Shown here: positions 1-6,742 of the stretch, one piece after another
Position numbering within the stretch: position 1 is the first letter of the stretch
Layout of the letters: each line of letters starts with the position of its first letter
Source of the DNA: Bacteroidales bacterium UBA4318
GTDB taxonomy: Bacteria > Bacteroidota > Bacteroidia > Bacteroidales > UBA932
NCBI GenBank assembly: GCA_002393895.1
Contig: DGUE01000015.1
Coordinates: 1 to 9,474, forward strand
Direction: 5' to 3'
DNA length: 9,474 nt
Notes under the pieces: model-generated
The model's database searches: none
Told to the model about the DNA's origin: nothing
What the model saw: the letters and a program-made list of their open reading frames with translations, nothing else
Made by a program: the position numbers and the translations under genes

Positions 1-483
1 GCGGGGAATCTTGCGTATGCCCCACACGTTGTTGAACACCCTTTCTGTCTGGAACATGAGCCAGATGATGGTCCACAAGAACAAAAGGGCGGAGACTATG
101 CCCACAGGGCCTGACCGGGCCGCAGCGATAATGTTATCGGCCTTTTCTATGGCTATACTCACCAGATCCAGATTGTTGGGAAGGACCTTGGTAAGGAGCA
201 CCTCCAATTTATCGGCAATGTGAAGGCCGTTGGAGACGAAAAAGATGAATGCCGTGAGAGGAATAATTGCCAGAGTGACAAAGTAGCTGAGCGCAACGCA
301 TTGGAATCCCATGCGGTTCTCCGCGAATGAGTCGAAGGTTATGCGCACAAGCTTGATGAAACGTACCAACCCTCTCCAGGCTCCGGTTGCGAAGTCTGTC
401 TCCATCCCCCAGATCTTGTCTGTAAAGAGTTCCTTTATGTCTTTCCAGGTAACTGGCCTGTCATTCAACTCATACTTTCTCAT
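1..483 (-). CDS. YihY/BrkB-family inner-membrane protein, N-terminal part (cut by left edge)
   Basis: This is a partial gene: the start codon (ATG, 481-483) and 161 residues are present, and the frame stays open to base 1. The protein begins with about 55 soluble, charged residues. Two hydrophobic segments follow, at about residues 61-84 and 125-145, separated by an amphipathic stretch. The second runs into FNNVWGIRK (149-157), which resembles the conserved (L/F)NxxWGV region of the YihY/BrkB family (formerly misnamed RNase BN). Family members are polytopic inner-membrane proteins with no firmly established biochemical role, so I infer membrane location and give no function. The ATG lies 2 bases after the ligA stop codon, so it is probably translated from the ligA transcript; no clear Shine-Dalgarno sequence is seen. 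The remaining transmembrane helices lie outside the window. Confidence 0.85.
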   Translation of the reverse strand, partial: MRKYELNDRPVTWKDIKELFTDKIWGMETDFATGAWRGLVRFIKLVRITFDSFAENRMGFQCVALSYFVTLAIIPLTAFIFFVSNGLHIADKLEVLLTKVLPNNLDLVSIAIEKADNIIAAARSGPVGIVSALLFLWTIIWLMFQTERVFNNVWGIRKIPR

Positions 484-485
484 CT

Positions 486-2534
486 TCAGAAAAGACTTAA
501 TTGTTCAACTTTGTCTTCTGAGCGTACAGCAGGGGAGTTCGCCTCCGGAATCATTGCAAAGAAGGCTGCTTCGTCAATCACAGGAACAGAAAGTTCCTCG
601 CATTTGCGTATCTTCTCAGGACCGGGTTTCTCCCCGGCCAGAAGAAAAGAAGTCTTGCCGCTGATGCTTCCGGAATTCTTTCCTCCATGAGCCTCGATAA
701 GGGCTTTCATCTCATCCCTGGAGATGCTGAAGGTACCAGAAATGACTATGGTTTTCCCCGCAAGGGCATCGGAAGATGCGCCTGCGGCTTCTGCGCCAAA
801 GCGGAGACCATGCGCTTTAAGCCGCTGAATTTCAATAATATGACGCTCGTCCCGGAAATAATCATAGATGCTTCGGGCACAAACATCTCCAACATCCGGA
901 ACCTCTTTGAGCTGCTCTTCGGTCGCAGCTGCCAGAGTGTCTATATCCCCGAAATACCTTGCCACAGTCTTGGCAGTAGTTTCCCCGACGTAGCGGATGC
1001 CGAGTGCAAAGAGCACTCTTTCGAAAGGCACTTCGCGGGACTTGTCCAGGCTTGAGCGGAAACGCAGGGCAGATTTCTCCCTCCATCCTTCCAATCCGCT
1101 GAGCTGATGCATGGAAAGGTCGTAGAAATCGGCCGGGGTACGCACCAGCCCAAGGTTGTACATCTGGTCGATGGTGGCCTCTCCGGCAAGGATATCCATG
1201 GCTTTGCGGCCGCTGAAATGAAGCAGTTCCCCTTTTATCTGCATAGGACAGCCATCGCTGTTGGGGCAGAACCACTTGGCTTCGTCTTCCTCGCGCACCA
1301 GGGGAGTGCCACAGTCCGGACAGACCTTGGGGAATTCGGGAATTGCAGCACCGCTCTTGCGCTTAGAGGGCTCTACGGCCGTTATTTTAGGGATGATTTC
1401 TCCGCCTTTCTCCACATATACATAATCCCCTTCGTGGATGTCCAGGGCCCGGATCTGGTCTTCATTTACCAGGGTGGCCCGCTTGACCATGGTGCCGGAC
1501 AGCAGTACAGGCTCCAGGTTGGCAACCGGGGTGATCGCTCCGGTGCGGCCCACTTGGTAATCAATAGACAGAATAGGTGTCAGGGCCTGTTCAGCCTTGA
1601 ACTTGTATGCAACGGCCCATCTGGGAGACTTGGCTGTATAGCCCAGCTCGCGCTGGTAGGCCATCTCGTTGATCTTGATAACCACACCGTCGGTGGCGTA
1701 GGGAAGGCTCTTGCGGGCGGTGTCCCAATGGTCGATGAAGGCCTTGATTTCATCGATATTCCTGCATATCCTGCGGTCTTCCGAGACCGGAAGCCCCCAT
1801 GAAGCCGCAGCACGAAGGGCCTGGTCGTGCGATTCGAAATCCAGACTTTGTGCAGGGATATGGTACAGGGTGCACCACAGACCACGCTTAGCCACTTCAT
1901 CGGGATTCAGCAGTTTAAGGGAGCCGGATGCTGCATTGCGGGGATTTGCAAAAGGGGCTTCTTCATCCAGCACACGCAGTTCGTTCAGATGGTCGAATGC
2001 GGAATAAGGCATCAGCACCTCACCTCGGATCTCAAACTCCTCCGGATAGTCTCCGTGAAGCTGATGGGGGATGTTGGAGATGCGCCGGGCATTCTCGGTT
2101 ACATCATCCCCAACCACACCATCCCCGCGGGTAAGCGCCTGCACCAGGCGCCCGTGCCTGTAGGTGAGGCAAATGGCTGTGCCGTCGAATTTCAGTTCGC
2201 AGCAATAGGTGAAGGCAGAACCCAGCGCCTTGTCGGCGCGTGCGGAGAATTCTTCAACCTCCGCGATTGAATAGGTGTTCCCGAGCGACAGCATAGGGTA
2301 GCGATGGGGGCGCTGGACAAACTCACGCACCAGATCGCTGCCCACCGTATGGGTGGGAGAATCCTGGGAGGCGAATTCAGGAAAATCCGCCTCCAGGGCC
2401 TCCAGTTCATGCTCCAGGGTGTCGTACTCATAATCGGAAATCCTGGGGGAATTCTCGACATAATACAGCCGACGGTTTTCCTCCAGGATGCCCCTGAGTT
2501 CCAGGATCCTGCTATGTGCTTCCTCCCGGTCCAT
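486..2534 (-). CDS. ligA: NAD-dependent DNA ligase LigA
   Basis: LigA seals 3'-OH/5'-phosphate nicks using NAD+, in Okazaki fragment joining and repair. I chose ATG at 2534 (682 aa); a TTG directly before it would add one residue. ATG is supported by AAAGGA four bases upstream. Domains in ATG numbering: Ia NAD-binding (about 1-65); adenylation domain with the nucleophile lysine in KFDG (K115), RGDG (136-139), the DGVVIK motif (K287) and YKFK (310-313); OB fold (about 318-400); a four-cysteine zinc finger (C405, C408, C423, C429); helix-hairpin-helix repeats (about 500-560); BRCT domain (about 588-662). All catalytic motifs are intact and the length is typical. The C-terminus ends in QLSLF, which resembles a sliding-clamp-binding motif. 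The start lies 9 bases after the pfkA stop and the stop 2 bases before the YihY-family gene, so it is the middle gene of a probable operon driven from upstream of pfkA. Confidence 0.98.
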   Translation of the reverse strand: MDREEAHSRILELRGILEENRRLYYVENSPRISDYEYDTLEHELEALEADFPEFASQDSPTHTVGSDLVREFVQRPHRYPMLSLGNTYSIAEVEEFSARADKALGSAFTYCCELKFDGTAICLTYRHGRLVQALTRGDGVVGDDVTENARRISNIPHQLHGDYPEEFEIRGEVLMPYSAFDHLNELRVLDEEAPFANPRNAASGSLKLLNPDEVAKRGLWCTLYHIPAQSLDFESHDQALRAAASWGLPVSEDRRICRNIDEIKAFIDHWDTARKSLPYATDGVVIKINEMAYQRELGYTAKSPRWAVAYKFKAEQALTPILSIDYQVGRTGAITPVANLEPVLLSGTMVKRATLVNEDQIRALDIHEGDYVYVEKGGEIIPKITAVEPSKRKSGAAIPEFPKVCPDCGTPLVREEDEAKWFCPNSDGCPMQIKGELLHFSGRKAMDILAGEATIDQMYNLGLVRTPADFYDLSMHQLSGLEGWREKSALRFRSSLDKSREVPFERVLFALGIRYVGETTAKTVARYFGDIDTLAAATEEQLKEVPDVGDVCARSIYDYFRDERHIIEIQRLKAHGLRFGAEAAGASSDALAGKTIVISGTFSISRDEMKALIEAHGGKNSGSISGKTSFLLAGEKPGPEKIRKCEELSVPVIDEAAFFAMIPEANSPAVRSEDKVEQLSLF
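489..503 (-). other. C-terminal QLSLF, candidate beta-clamp-binding peptide of LigA
   Basis: The last five codons of ligA before its TGA stop encode Q-L-S-L-F. This matches the pentapeptide consensus QL(S/D)LF by which many bacterial proteins bind the DNA polymerase III sliding clamp. It sits at the end of a roughly 20-residue, probably flexible tail after the BRCT domain, which is where such linear motifs usually occur. The match is seen directly; clamp binding is inferred. Confidence 0.5.
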
Positions 2535-2543
2535 CAAATCCTT

Positions 2544-3773
2544 TTACCAGCAGAGGATTTTCTTGAAGTCGTATTCCTCAGGATTGGGGACATACTTCTT
2601 CGCAGCCTCATAATCGGCAGGAGTGATATAATGGCAGATATGGGCGAAGTAGTTCTGGGCGGTTCCGCCGTCAATATTCACGCGGCGCGGAGGAATCTTG
2701 CCCTCTGCATTCTGCAGGTCTTTAAGGTAGAGGGGATGGGCCTCGCCATCGGCATCCACATAGACCATGCATCCTGTCTCGCCCTTGGCAAAGAGCTCAT
2801 ATGCTCCCATTGCCAGTTCGGTGCAGTAGGTGAGGTCGTAGCCGATAGGATCCTGGCAGCGCACATCGTAGCCGATTTCCACCGGACGGGTCTTGATTTT
2901 GAGGCCGATCTTCTTGAACTCCTTCTCGAGGATGTCGTTGAAGAGGACAGCCTTGCTGATCTTGCCAAGCTCGGGATGGCCGTGCTCGTCGTAGGTCATG
3001 GTGACGCCGGCGTTCTTGATTTCCTGAGGATCGAGATCGTGGAAAACACCCTCAGCAACCACTACTGTGCCGTAGGGAATGCCAAGGATCTTGCGCTTGA
3101 TGATGGCGGAGATGGCCAGTTTGACTATCTTGTCGAGGTTGATGGCCGTCTTGTTGAACATCTCGGGGATAATGGTCATAGGGCAGTGGGTGGCCTCGCC
3201 GATTCCAAGTGCGAGGTGGCCGGCGCTGCGGCCCATTGCGCTGATCAGCAGCCAGTTGCCGGAGGTGCGGGCATCTTCATACACAGTGCGTGCAAGATGT
3301 GCACCTTCGTCCTTTGCGGAATTGAAACCGAAAGTGGGGGCGTTGCCGGGAAGGGGAAGGTCGTTGTCTATGGTTTTGGGCACATGGATGTTGTGGATGG
3401 GATACTGCTTTGCCTCAAGGAACTTGGCGATGCGGTTGGCAGTGGAGGCGGTGTCGTCTCCGCCGACGGTGACCAGAAGCTTGATGTTGTTGTCTTTGAA
3501 GAGACCGAGGTTGAAGTTCTTCTCGAAATCTTCATCTGTGGGTTTGAAACGGCTCATCTGAAGATAGGAGCCGCCCCTGTTGAAATAAGCGTCGGCCTTG
3601 AAGAAGTCGATGTCTTCGGTGCGGGGATTCTGGCTGAAGAGCCCGGAATATCCGCCGTGGAGGCCAATAACGCGATAACCATTGGAAAGGAAAGTCTTTG
3701 CTACTGAGCAAACGACGGTATTCATGCCCGGAGCAGGGCCGCCGCCGCAAAGGATGATTATTGAATCTTTCAT
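2544..3773 (-). CDS. pfkA: 6-phosphofructokinase, PPi-type active site
   Basis: It phosphorylates fructose 6-phosphate to fructose 1,6-bisphosphate in cytoplasmic glycolysis. The 409-residue protein opens with the phosphoryl-donor loop CGGGPAPGMN (9-18). It then shows GGDDT (104-108), PKTIDND (132-138, catalytic aspartate D136) and MGRSAGHLA (180-188). Two positions set the donor in this family: ATP enzymes read GGDG and PGTIDND, whereas PPi enzymes have Asp (here D107) and Lys (here K133). Both PPi-type residues are present, so I infer a pyrophosphate-dependent, reversible enzyme. The gene symbol is generic; pfp would also be defensible. The ATG at 3771-3773 lies about 30 bases after a well-formed Bacteroides-type promoter and has no obvious Shine-Dalgarno sequence. 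It is the first gene of the probable pfkA-ligA-yihY operon. Confidence 0.95.
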   Translation of the reverse strand: MKDSIIILCGGGPAPGMNTVVCSVAKTFLSNGYRVIGLHGGYSGLFSQNPRTEDIDFFKADAYFNRGGSYLQMSRFKPTDEDFEKNFNLGLFKDNNIKLLVTVGGDDTASTANRIAKFLEAKQYPIHNIHVPKTIDNDLPLPGNAPTFGFNSAKDEGAHLARTVYEDARTSGNWLLISAMGRSAGHLALGIGEATHCPMTIIPEMFNKTAINLDKIVKLAISAIIKRKILGIPYGTVVVAEGVFHDLDPQEIKNAGVTMTYDEHGHPELGKISKAVLFNDILEKEFKKIGLKIKTRPVEIGYDVRCQDPIGYDLTYCTELAMGAYELFAKGETGCMVYVDADGEAHPLYLKDLQNAEGKIPPRRVNIDGGTAQNYFAHICHYITPADYEAAKKYVPNPEEYDFKKILCW

Positions 3774-3806
3774 AACTAAAAGTGAAGTTTCTTAATTATA
3801 CGCACG

Positions 3807-3837
3807 CAAAGTTAAGAAAAATTGTATCTTTGCCAAA
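3807..3837 (-). promoter_or_regulatory. Bacteroides-type promoter of the pfkA-ligA operon
   Basis: Reading the minus strand, TTTG (3837-3834) is followed by a 19-base spacer and TAACTTTG (3814-3807). This is an exact fit to the Bacteroidota primary-sigma consensus (-33 TTTG, -7 TAnnTTTG). Transcription should begin near 3800-3804, giving a leader of roughly 30 bases before the pfkA ATG at 3773. Its -33 box lies just beyond the -7 box of the divergent gene (3825-3832). Confidence 0.8.
3825..3832 (+). promoter_or_regulatory. -7 promoter box of the secreted-protein gene
   Basis: TATCTTTG matches the Bacteroidota -7 consensus TAnnTTTG and lies 7 bases before the ATG at 3840. No good TTTG is present 19-21 bases upstream, so the -33 element is weak or absent. 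Transcription would start at or within a few bases of the ATG, predicting a leaderless or nearly leaderless mRNA. Confidence 0.6.
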
Positions 3838-3839
3838 GC

Positions 3840-4691
3840 ATGAAAAGGATATTTCTCACTATTGTTGTTGCCATTTTCATGGCAGAGGCAGCAAAGGCCC
3901 AGATGTTCGAGCCTGCTTTCCAGCAGAAACCCGCCAGCGCATCACCCGGCAGCAGGCAGGGTGGGGTAGCCATGGATGAGTGCATTTTCCAGTTTATGGA
4001 TGGCGCTCCGGCAATCGATGTATATTCTCTTCGCAAAGGGGAGCATCTGCAGCGCATCCCTCTGGAAGGGCGCAAGACCTGGCATTGCAACAATGCCTGT
4101 GTATCAGATACTTACCTTCAGAAAGGGGACAAACTGCCACTGGTTTACGTCAGCCAGGAAAACCGTGCAGAGCACTGCATCTGCGTTTTCAGGATAAGTG
4201 GGAAGAAGGGGGCATACCAGGCTGAACTCGTGCAGAAGATAAACCTGCCTGAACCGGCCGTAATGGGTGTATGGTATCCCAACCTGGTGCTGGACAATGA
4301 CAATGGAGATATCTACGTCACCGGATACAGCCGCGAGAGCTGGAATGATGCCCGGGGCGGAAACGGCCTCCAGGTGCTCAGGTTCAAGCTTCCCCCGGTT
4401 TCTTACGGCGAGTTCACCATCAGCGCTTCAGACATCCAGGCACGCCGGAATTATGCCTTCAGACTCGCTACGCAGGGAGCGGTAATCAAAGATGGAAAGA
4501 TGTACCAGGTCTACGGCATGGCGGGGGATTCCTCCATAGTCTGCTACGACCTGGAAAGCGGGGTGGAACTCTGGGCAAAAGACCTGAGTGCCGCCGGCAT
4601 ACCCAATGAGCCCGAGTCCCTCTTTTTCAGCGGAAAAACCCTTTACTGCGTAGATGTAAAAGGGGTAGTCTACAAGTGCAGGGATTTATAG
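3840..4691 (+). CDS. Secreted protein of unknown function, possibly a beta-propeller fold
   Basis: I do not recognise a named family. ATG at 3840 gives 283 residues; an in-frame TTG at 3822 lies upstream of and partly overlaps the -7 box, so I reject it. Residues 1-20 form a signal peptide (basic MKR, hydrophobic core, AKA just before Q21). There is no lipobox cysteine, so the product is probably periplasmic or exported. The mature part is rich in short beta-strand and turn patterns such as NLVLDNDNGDIYVTGYS (148-164), SSIVCYDLESGVELW (231-245) and GKTLYCVDVKGVVYKC (265-280). These resemble blades of WD40, PQQ or 6-bladed propeller proteins, with about three to four recognisable units. Seven cysteines (83, 87, 113, 115, 235, 270, 280) are unusually many for a Bacteroidota exported protein and may form disulfides. 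The last 22 bases overlap the 3' end of the convergent amylase gene. The fold is an inference and function is unknown. Confidence 0.8.
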   Translation: MKRIFLTIVVAIFMAEAAKAQMFEPAFQQKPASASPGSRQGGVAMDECIFQFMDGAPAIDVYSLRKGEHLQRIPLEGRKTWHCNNACVSDTYLQKGDKLPLVYVSQENRAEHCICVFRISGKKGAYQAELVQKINLPEPAVMGVWYPNLVLDNDNGDIYVTGYSRESWNDARGGNGLQVLRFKLPPVSYGEFTISASDIQARRNYAFRLATQGAVIKDGKMYQVYGMAGDSSIVCYDLESGVELWAKDLSAAGIPNEPESLFFSGKTLYCVDVKGVVYKCRDL

Positions 4692-5983
4692 TCCCAGCCA
4701 GGCACGGATACTTCCACCCTGGACGGCAGCCAGGCAAGCTCTTTCCTGCCCCGGAGATCTTCCGGGAGATTGATTGTCATAGAAGCCGCTTCACCGGAGA
4801 AATTGCACACAAGCAGCACCGCTTCCGCCTTGCGTTTGCGGGGCAGACACTTGTAGCGCAGGAAGGCAAAATGCTTCTCGGGGTTGAATCCGAGAACTAC
4901 GGAATTGCACCAGCACAAATCGTAGTTTAAGCCATCGGAAAACACGGGATCTGAAAGCAGGGAGAACAGTTCCCGGTATCTTGAGAGAAGCTTCATACCA
5001 TCACGTCCAAGTCCCTTTCCTGTATGCAGATAGGAATACAAGCCCTTCAGCTCATTAGGCTCAGTCCAATTGAAAATCGATGTTCTGCCTTCTGAGCCTT
5101 CCGAGGCATCTGCTCCAACCTCCTGACCGGCATATATCATATAGGAAGCGCCATTGAAAAGGGCGCCGGCAGCAAGAGCGGGGAAAGCTTTGCGGGCATC
5201 GCCTGCAAACCATGGAGAGGCAAAGCGCTGCTCATCATGATTCTCCAGGAAATTGAGCATATTCGGCTGAAGATCCTGAAGGAACTGCCAGTTACGGGTG
5301 ATGTTCCTGGCAGATGCACCATTGCAGATAATGGCTCGGAGATTATCGTAGAGGCCGGATTTGTCGTAGAGAAGGTCGAATCCAAGTTCCCGGACATATT
5401 TGCGATAGTTGTCTTTGTTGTAGACTTCTCCAATGAACAACAATTCCGGGTACTTTTCTTTTACATTGTGTATCAACCATTTGAGAAATTCCGGAGGGAC
5501 CATTTCAACCATGTCGCAACGAAGGCCATCTATGCCGAACGAAGCCCAGTAAAGGACTATCTCAAGCATCTTTTCCCAGGCTTCCCGCTTGCTGTAATCC
5601 ACCTTGAGCGTGTCCGTCCAGTCGTAATCGCAGTAGTCGCATTTGGGAACATCGTTGCAGTCCGGGCTGACGTGATTCGGAATGTAATCTATGATAAGTT
5701 TCAGGCCTGCCTTATGGGTTCTCTGCACCAGGCTCCTGAACTCATCCAGGCGTCTTTCGGGATTATCCGCAAGATAGGGATTCACATCTTTGTAGTCCAC
5801 AATGGAATAGGGGGAACCGGGATCTCCTTTGACATAGGGTTTACCGGTGGCATGACGGATCACTCCTGTATACCATACCGCACTTACATTCAATGACTTA
5901 AGATACTTGAACGCTTTTCCGTCCCAGTCCGAGAACCTGCCTTTTCCCCAGATGCGGGGAAGCACCTGATATATTACTTCCAT
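4670..5983 (-). CDS. GH13 alpha-amylase-family glycosidase, cytoplasmic
   Basis: A 437-residue retaining alpha-glucan hydrolase or transglycosylase of family GH13. The four conserved regions are present in order: I DYIPNH (99-104); II GLRCD with nucleophile D157; III IGEVY with acid/base E186; IV NHDE with transition-state stabiliser D250. R155 and H249 are also in place. The catalytic barrel starts at once (IYQVLPR, 4-10), with no signal peptide and no N-terminal carbohydrate-binding module. A short beta-sandwich C domain follows at about residue 360. The enzyme therefore probably acts on imported malto-oligosaccharides or stored glycogen; exact specificity cannot be read from the sequence. 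A cysteine group (C109, C115, C118) lies in the loop after region I. The ATG overlaps the end of the methyltransferase gene by 10 bases, implying translational coupling. Its stop lies inside the convergent secreted-protein gene. Confidence 0.93.
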   Translation of the reverse strand: MEVIYQVLPRIWGKGRFSDWDGKAFKYLKSLNVSAVWYTGVIRHATGKPYVKGDPGSPYSIVDYKDVNPYLADNPERRLDEFRSLVQRTHKAGLKLIIDYIPNHVSPDCNDVPKCDYCDYDWTDTLKVDYSKREAWEKMLEIVLYWASFGIDGLRCDMVEMVPPEFLKWLIHNVKEKYPELLFIGEVYNKDNYRKYVRELGFDLLYDKSGLYDNLRAIICNGASARNITRNWQFLQDLQPNMLNFLENHDEQRFASPWFAGDARKAFPALAAGALFNGASYMIYAGQEVGADASEGSEGRTSIFNWTEPNELKGLYSYLHTGKGLGRDGMKLLSRYRELFSLLSDPVFSDGLNYDLCWCNSVVLGFNPEKHFAFLRYKCLPRKRKAEAVLLVCNFSGEAASMTINLPEDLRGRKELAWLPSRVEVSVPGWDYKSLHL

Positions 5984-6684
5984 CGGCCGTGACCTTTGAA
6001 TTCAGAAACAGTGATGGCAGCGGCGATAGATACGTTCAGCGACTCGGACCCGCCCCCAAAAGAAGGTATGGTAATGCGCCTGCTACACTCTTTGGCAACC
6101 GCATCCGAAATGCCGTTGGACTCATTCCCGAGCACGATCAGTCCTTCTGCAGGCAGCTCTCCTGCATATATGTTTTCACCGTTCAGGAATGTGCCGAAGA
6201 CCTCCAATCCGGCGGAACGGAAGTCTCTGCATTTCTCTGCTATATCGCAGTAAACCAATTTCTTACGGAAGATGGCACCCATCGAGGCCTGCACCACTTT
6301 GGGATTGTAAACCTCTACGCTGTCGGCAGATGCAAATATGCAGTCCAGGCCGAACCAATCCGAAAGGCGGAGGATGGTACCCATGTTGCCAGGATCCCGC
6401 ACGGAGTCAAGGGCCAAGCATAGCCCGGATGCGCCATGGGAAGCAGGCAGCGGTTTCTTCACGACGGCCAGCACGGGGGAGGGGCTGCTGCAGGCGCTGA
6501 GGCGCCCCATAAGCGCTTCACCTACTTCGTTCCTACGGACAGTCTGCACTATCTCAAAGCCGGAGGCGGATGCCTCTGCAACCATCTTTTCCCCTTCCAC
6601 AATAAAAAGCCCGGTCTGGTCCCGGTATTTCTTTTCGTGGAGGGAGCGTATCAGTTTGATATCTTTGTTACTGAGTGTTTCCAT
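5974..6684 (-). CDS. TrmH/SpoU-type (SPOUT) RNA 2'-O-methyltransferase
   Basis: A 236-residue S-adenosylmethionine-dependent RNA ribose methyltransferase. The N-terminal part (about 1-80), starting near KDIKLIRSLHEKKYR (7-21) with FIVEGEKMV (27-35), is the substrate-binding L30e-like domain. The SPOUT catalytic domain follows with all three motifs: motif 1 DSVRDPGNMGTILR (93-106; N100 and R106), motif 2 VLGNESNGIS (184-193; E188), and motif 3 IPSFGGGSESLNVSIAA (206-222; S215, N217), which builds the knotted cofactor site. Size and motifs fit rRNA 23S methyltransferases such as RlmB or TsnR relatives, but the target nucleotide cannot be assigned. ATG at 6684 is chosen because a promoter -7 box ends 5 bases upstream. 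The gene is the first of a two-gene unit with the amylase-family gene and is divergent from tamL. Confidence 0.93.
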   Translation of the reverse strand: METLSNKDIKLIRSLHEKKYRDQTGLFIVEGEKMVAEASASGFEIVQTVRRNEVGEALMGRLSACSSPSPVLAVVKKPLPASHGASGLCLALDSVRDPGNMGTILRLSDWFGLDCIFASADSVEVYNPKVVQASMGAIFRKKLVYCDIAEKCRDFRSAGLEVFGTFLNGENIYAGELPAEGLIVLGNESNGISDAVAKECSRRITIPSFGGGSESLNVSIAAAITVSEFKGHGRWK

Positions 6685-6689
6685 CAGTG

Positions 6690-6721
6690 CAAAAATACAT
6701 TAGGCTACAGACAAAAGCAAA
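6690..6721 (-). promoter_or_regulatory. Bacteroides-type promoter of the methyltransferase-amylase unit
   Basis: On the minus strand TTTG (6721-6718), a 20-base spacer and TATTTTTG (6697-6690) match the Bacteroidota -33/-7 consensus exactly. Only five bases (6689-6685) separate the -7 box from the ATG at 6684, so the transcript should be leaderless or carry a leader of only a few bases. Confidence 0.75.
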
Positions 6722-6728
6722 TAATTGT

Positions 6729-6736
6729 TATCTTTG
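6729..6736 (+). promoter_or_regulatory. -7 promoter box of tamL
   Basis: TATCTTTG, identical to the box before the secreted-protein gene, lies 6 bases upstream of the ATG at 6743. No clear TTTG is found 19-21 bases further upstream. The position again predicts a start of transcription at or next to the initiation codon. Confidence 0.55.
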
Positions 6737-6742
6737 TAAGAT

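Noticed and set aside
1107..1802. Long plus-strand open frame inside ligA
   Set aside because: It is the antisense shadow of the ligA adenylation, OB and zinc-finger coding region, with no promoter and no plausible protein features.
2455..2466. Tyr-Tyr in LigA domain Ia where E. coli LigA has Tyr-His
   Set aside because: Tyr at this position is common in LigA of other bacteria, so it is normal variation and not a missing catalytic residue.
2535..2537. TTG as the start codon of ligA
   Set aside because: An ATG follows immediately (2532-2534) and has AAAGGA at a suitable distance; the TTG would add only one residue.
2304..3707. A 467-codon open frame on the plus strand, antisense to ligA and pfkA
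   Set aside because: It lies opposite two genes with intact catalytic motifs, spans their junction, shows no recognisable domain, and is explained by codon bias leaving the complementary frame free of stops.
3822..3824. TTG as the start codon of the secreted-protein gene
   Set aside because: It lies upstream of and against the -7 promoter box and so would not be in the mRNA; the ATG at 3840 gives a normal signal peptide beginning MKR.
3831..3838. Short inverted repeat TTTG-CCAAA-like in the pfkA intergenic region as a possible operator
   Set aside because: It is fully explained by the plus-strand -7 box ending in TTTG and the complement of the minus-strand -33 box lying side by side.
5237..5896. 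219-codon plus-strand open frame inside the GH13 gene
   Set aside because: It is antisense to all four conserved GH13 regions; hydrophobic runs in it follow from the complementary codons.
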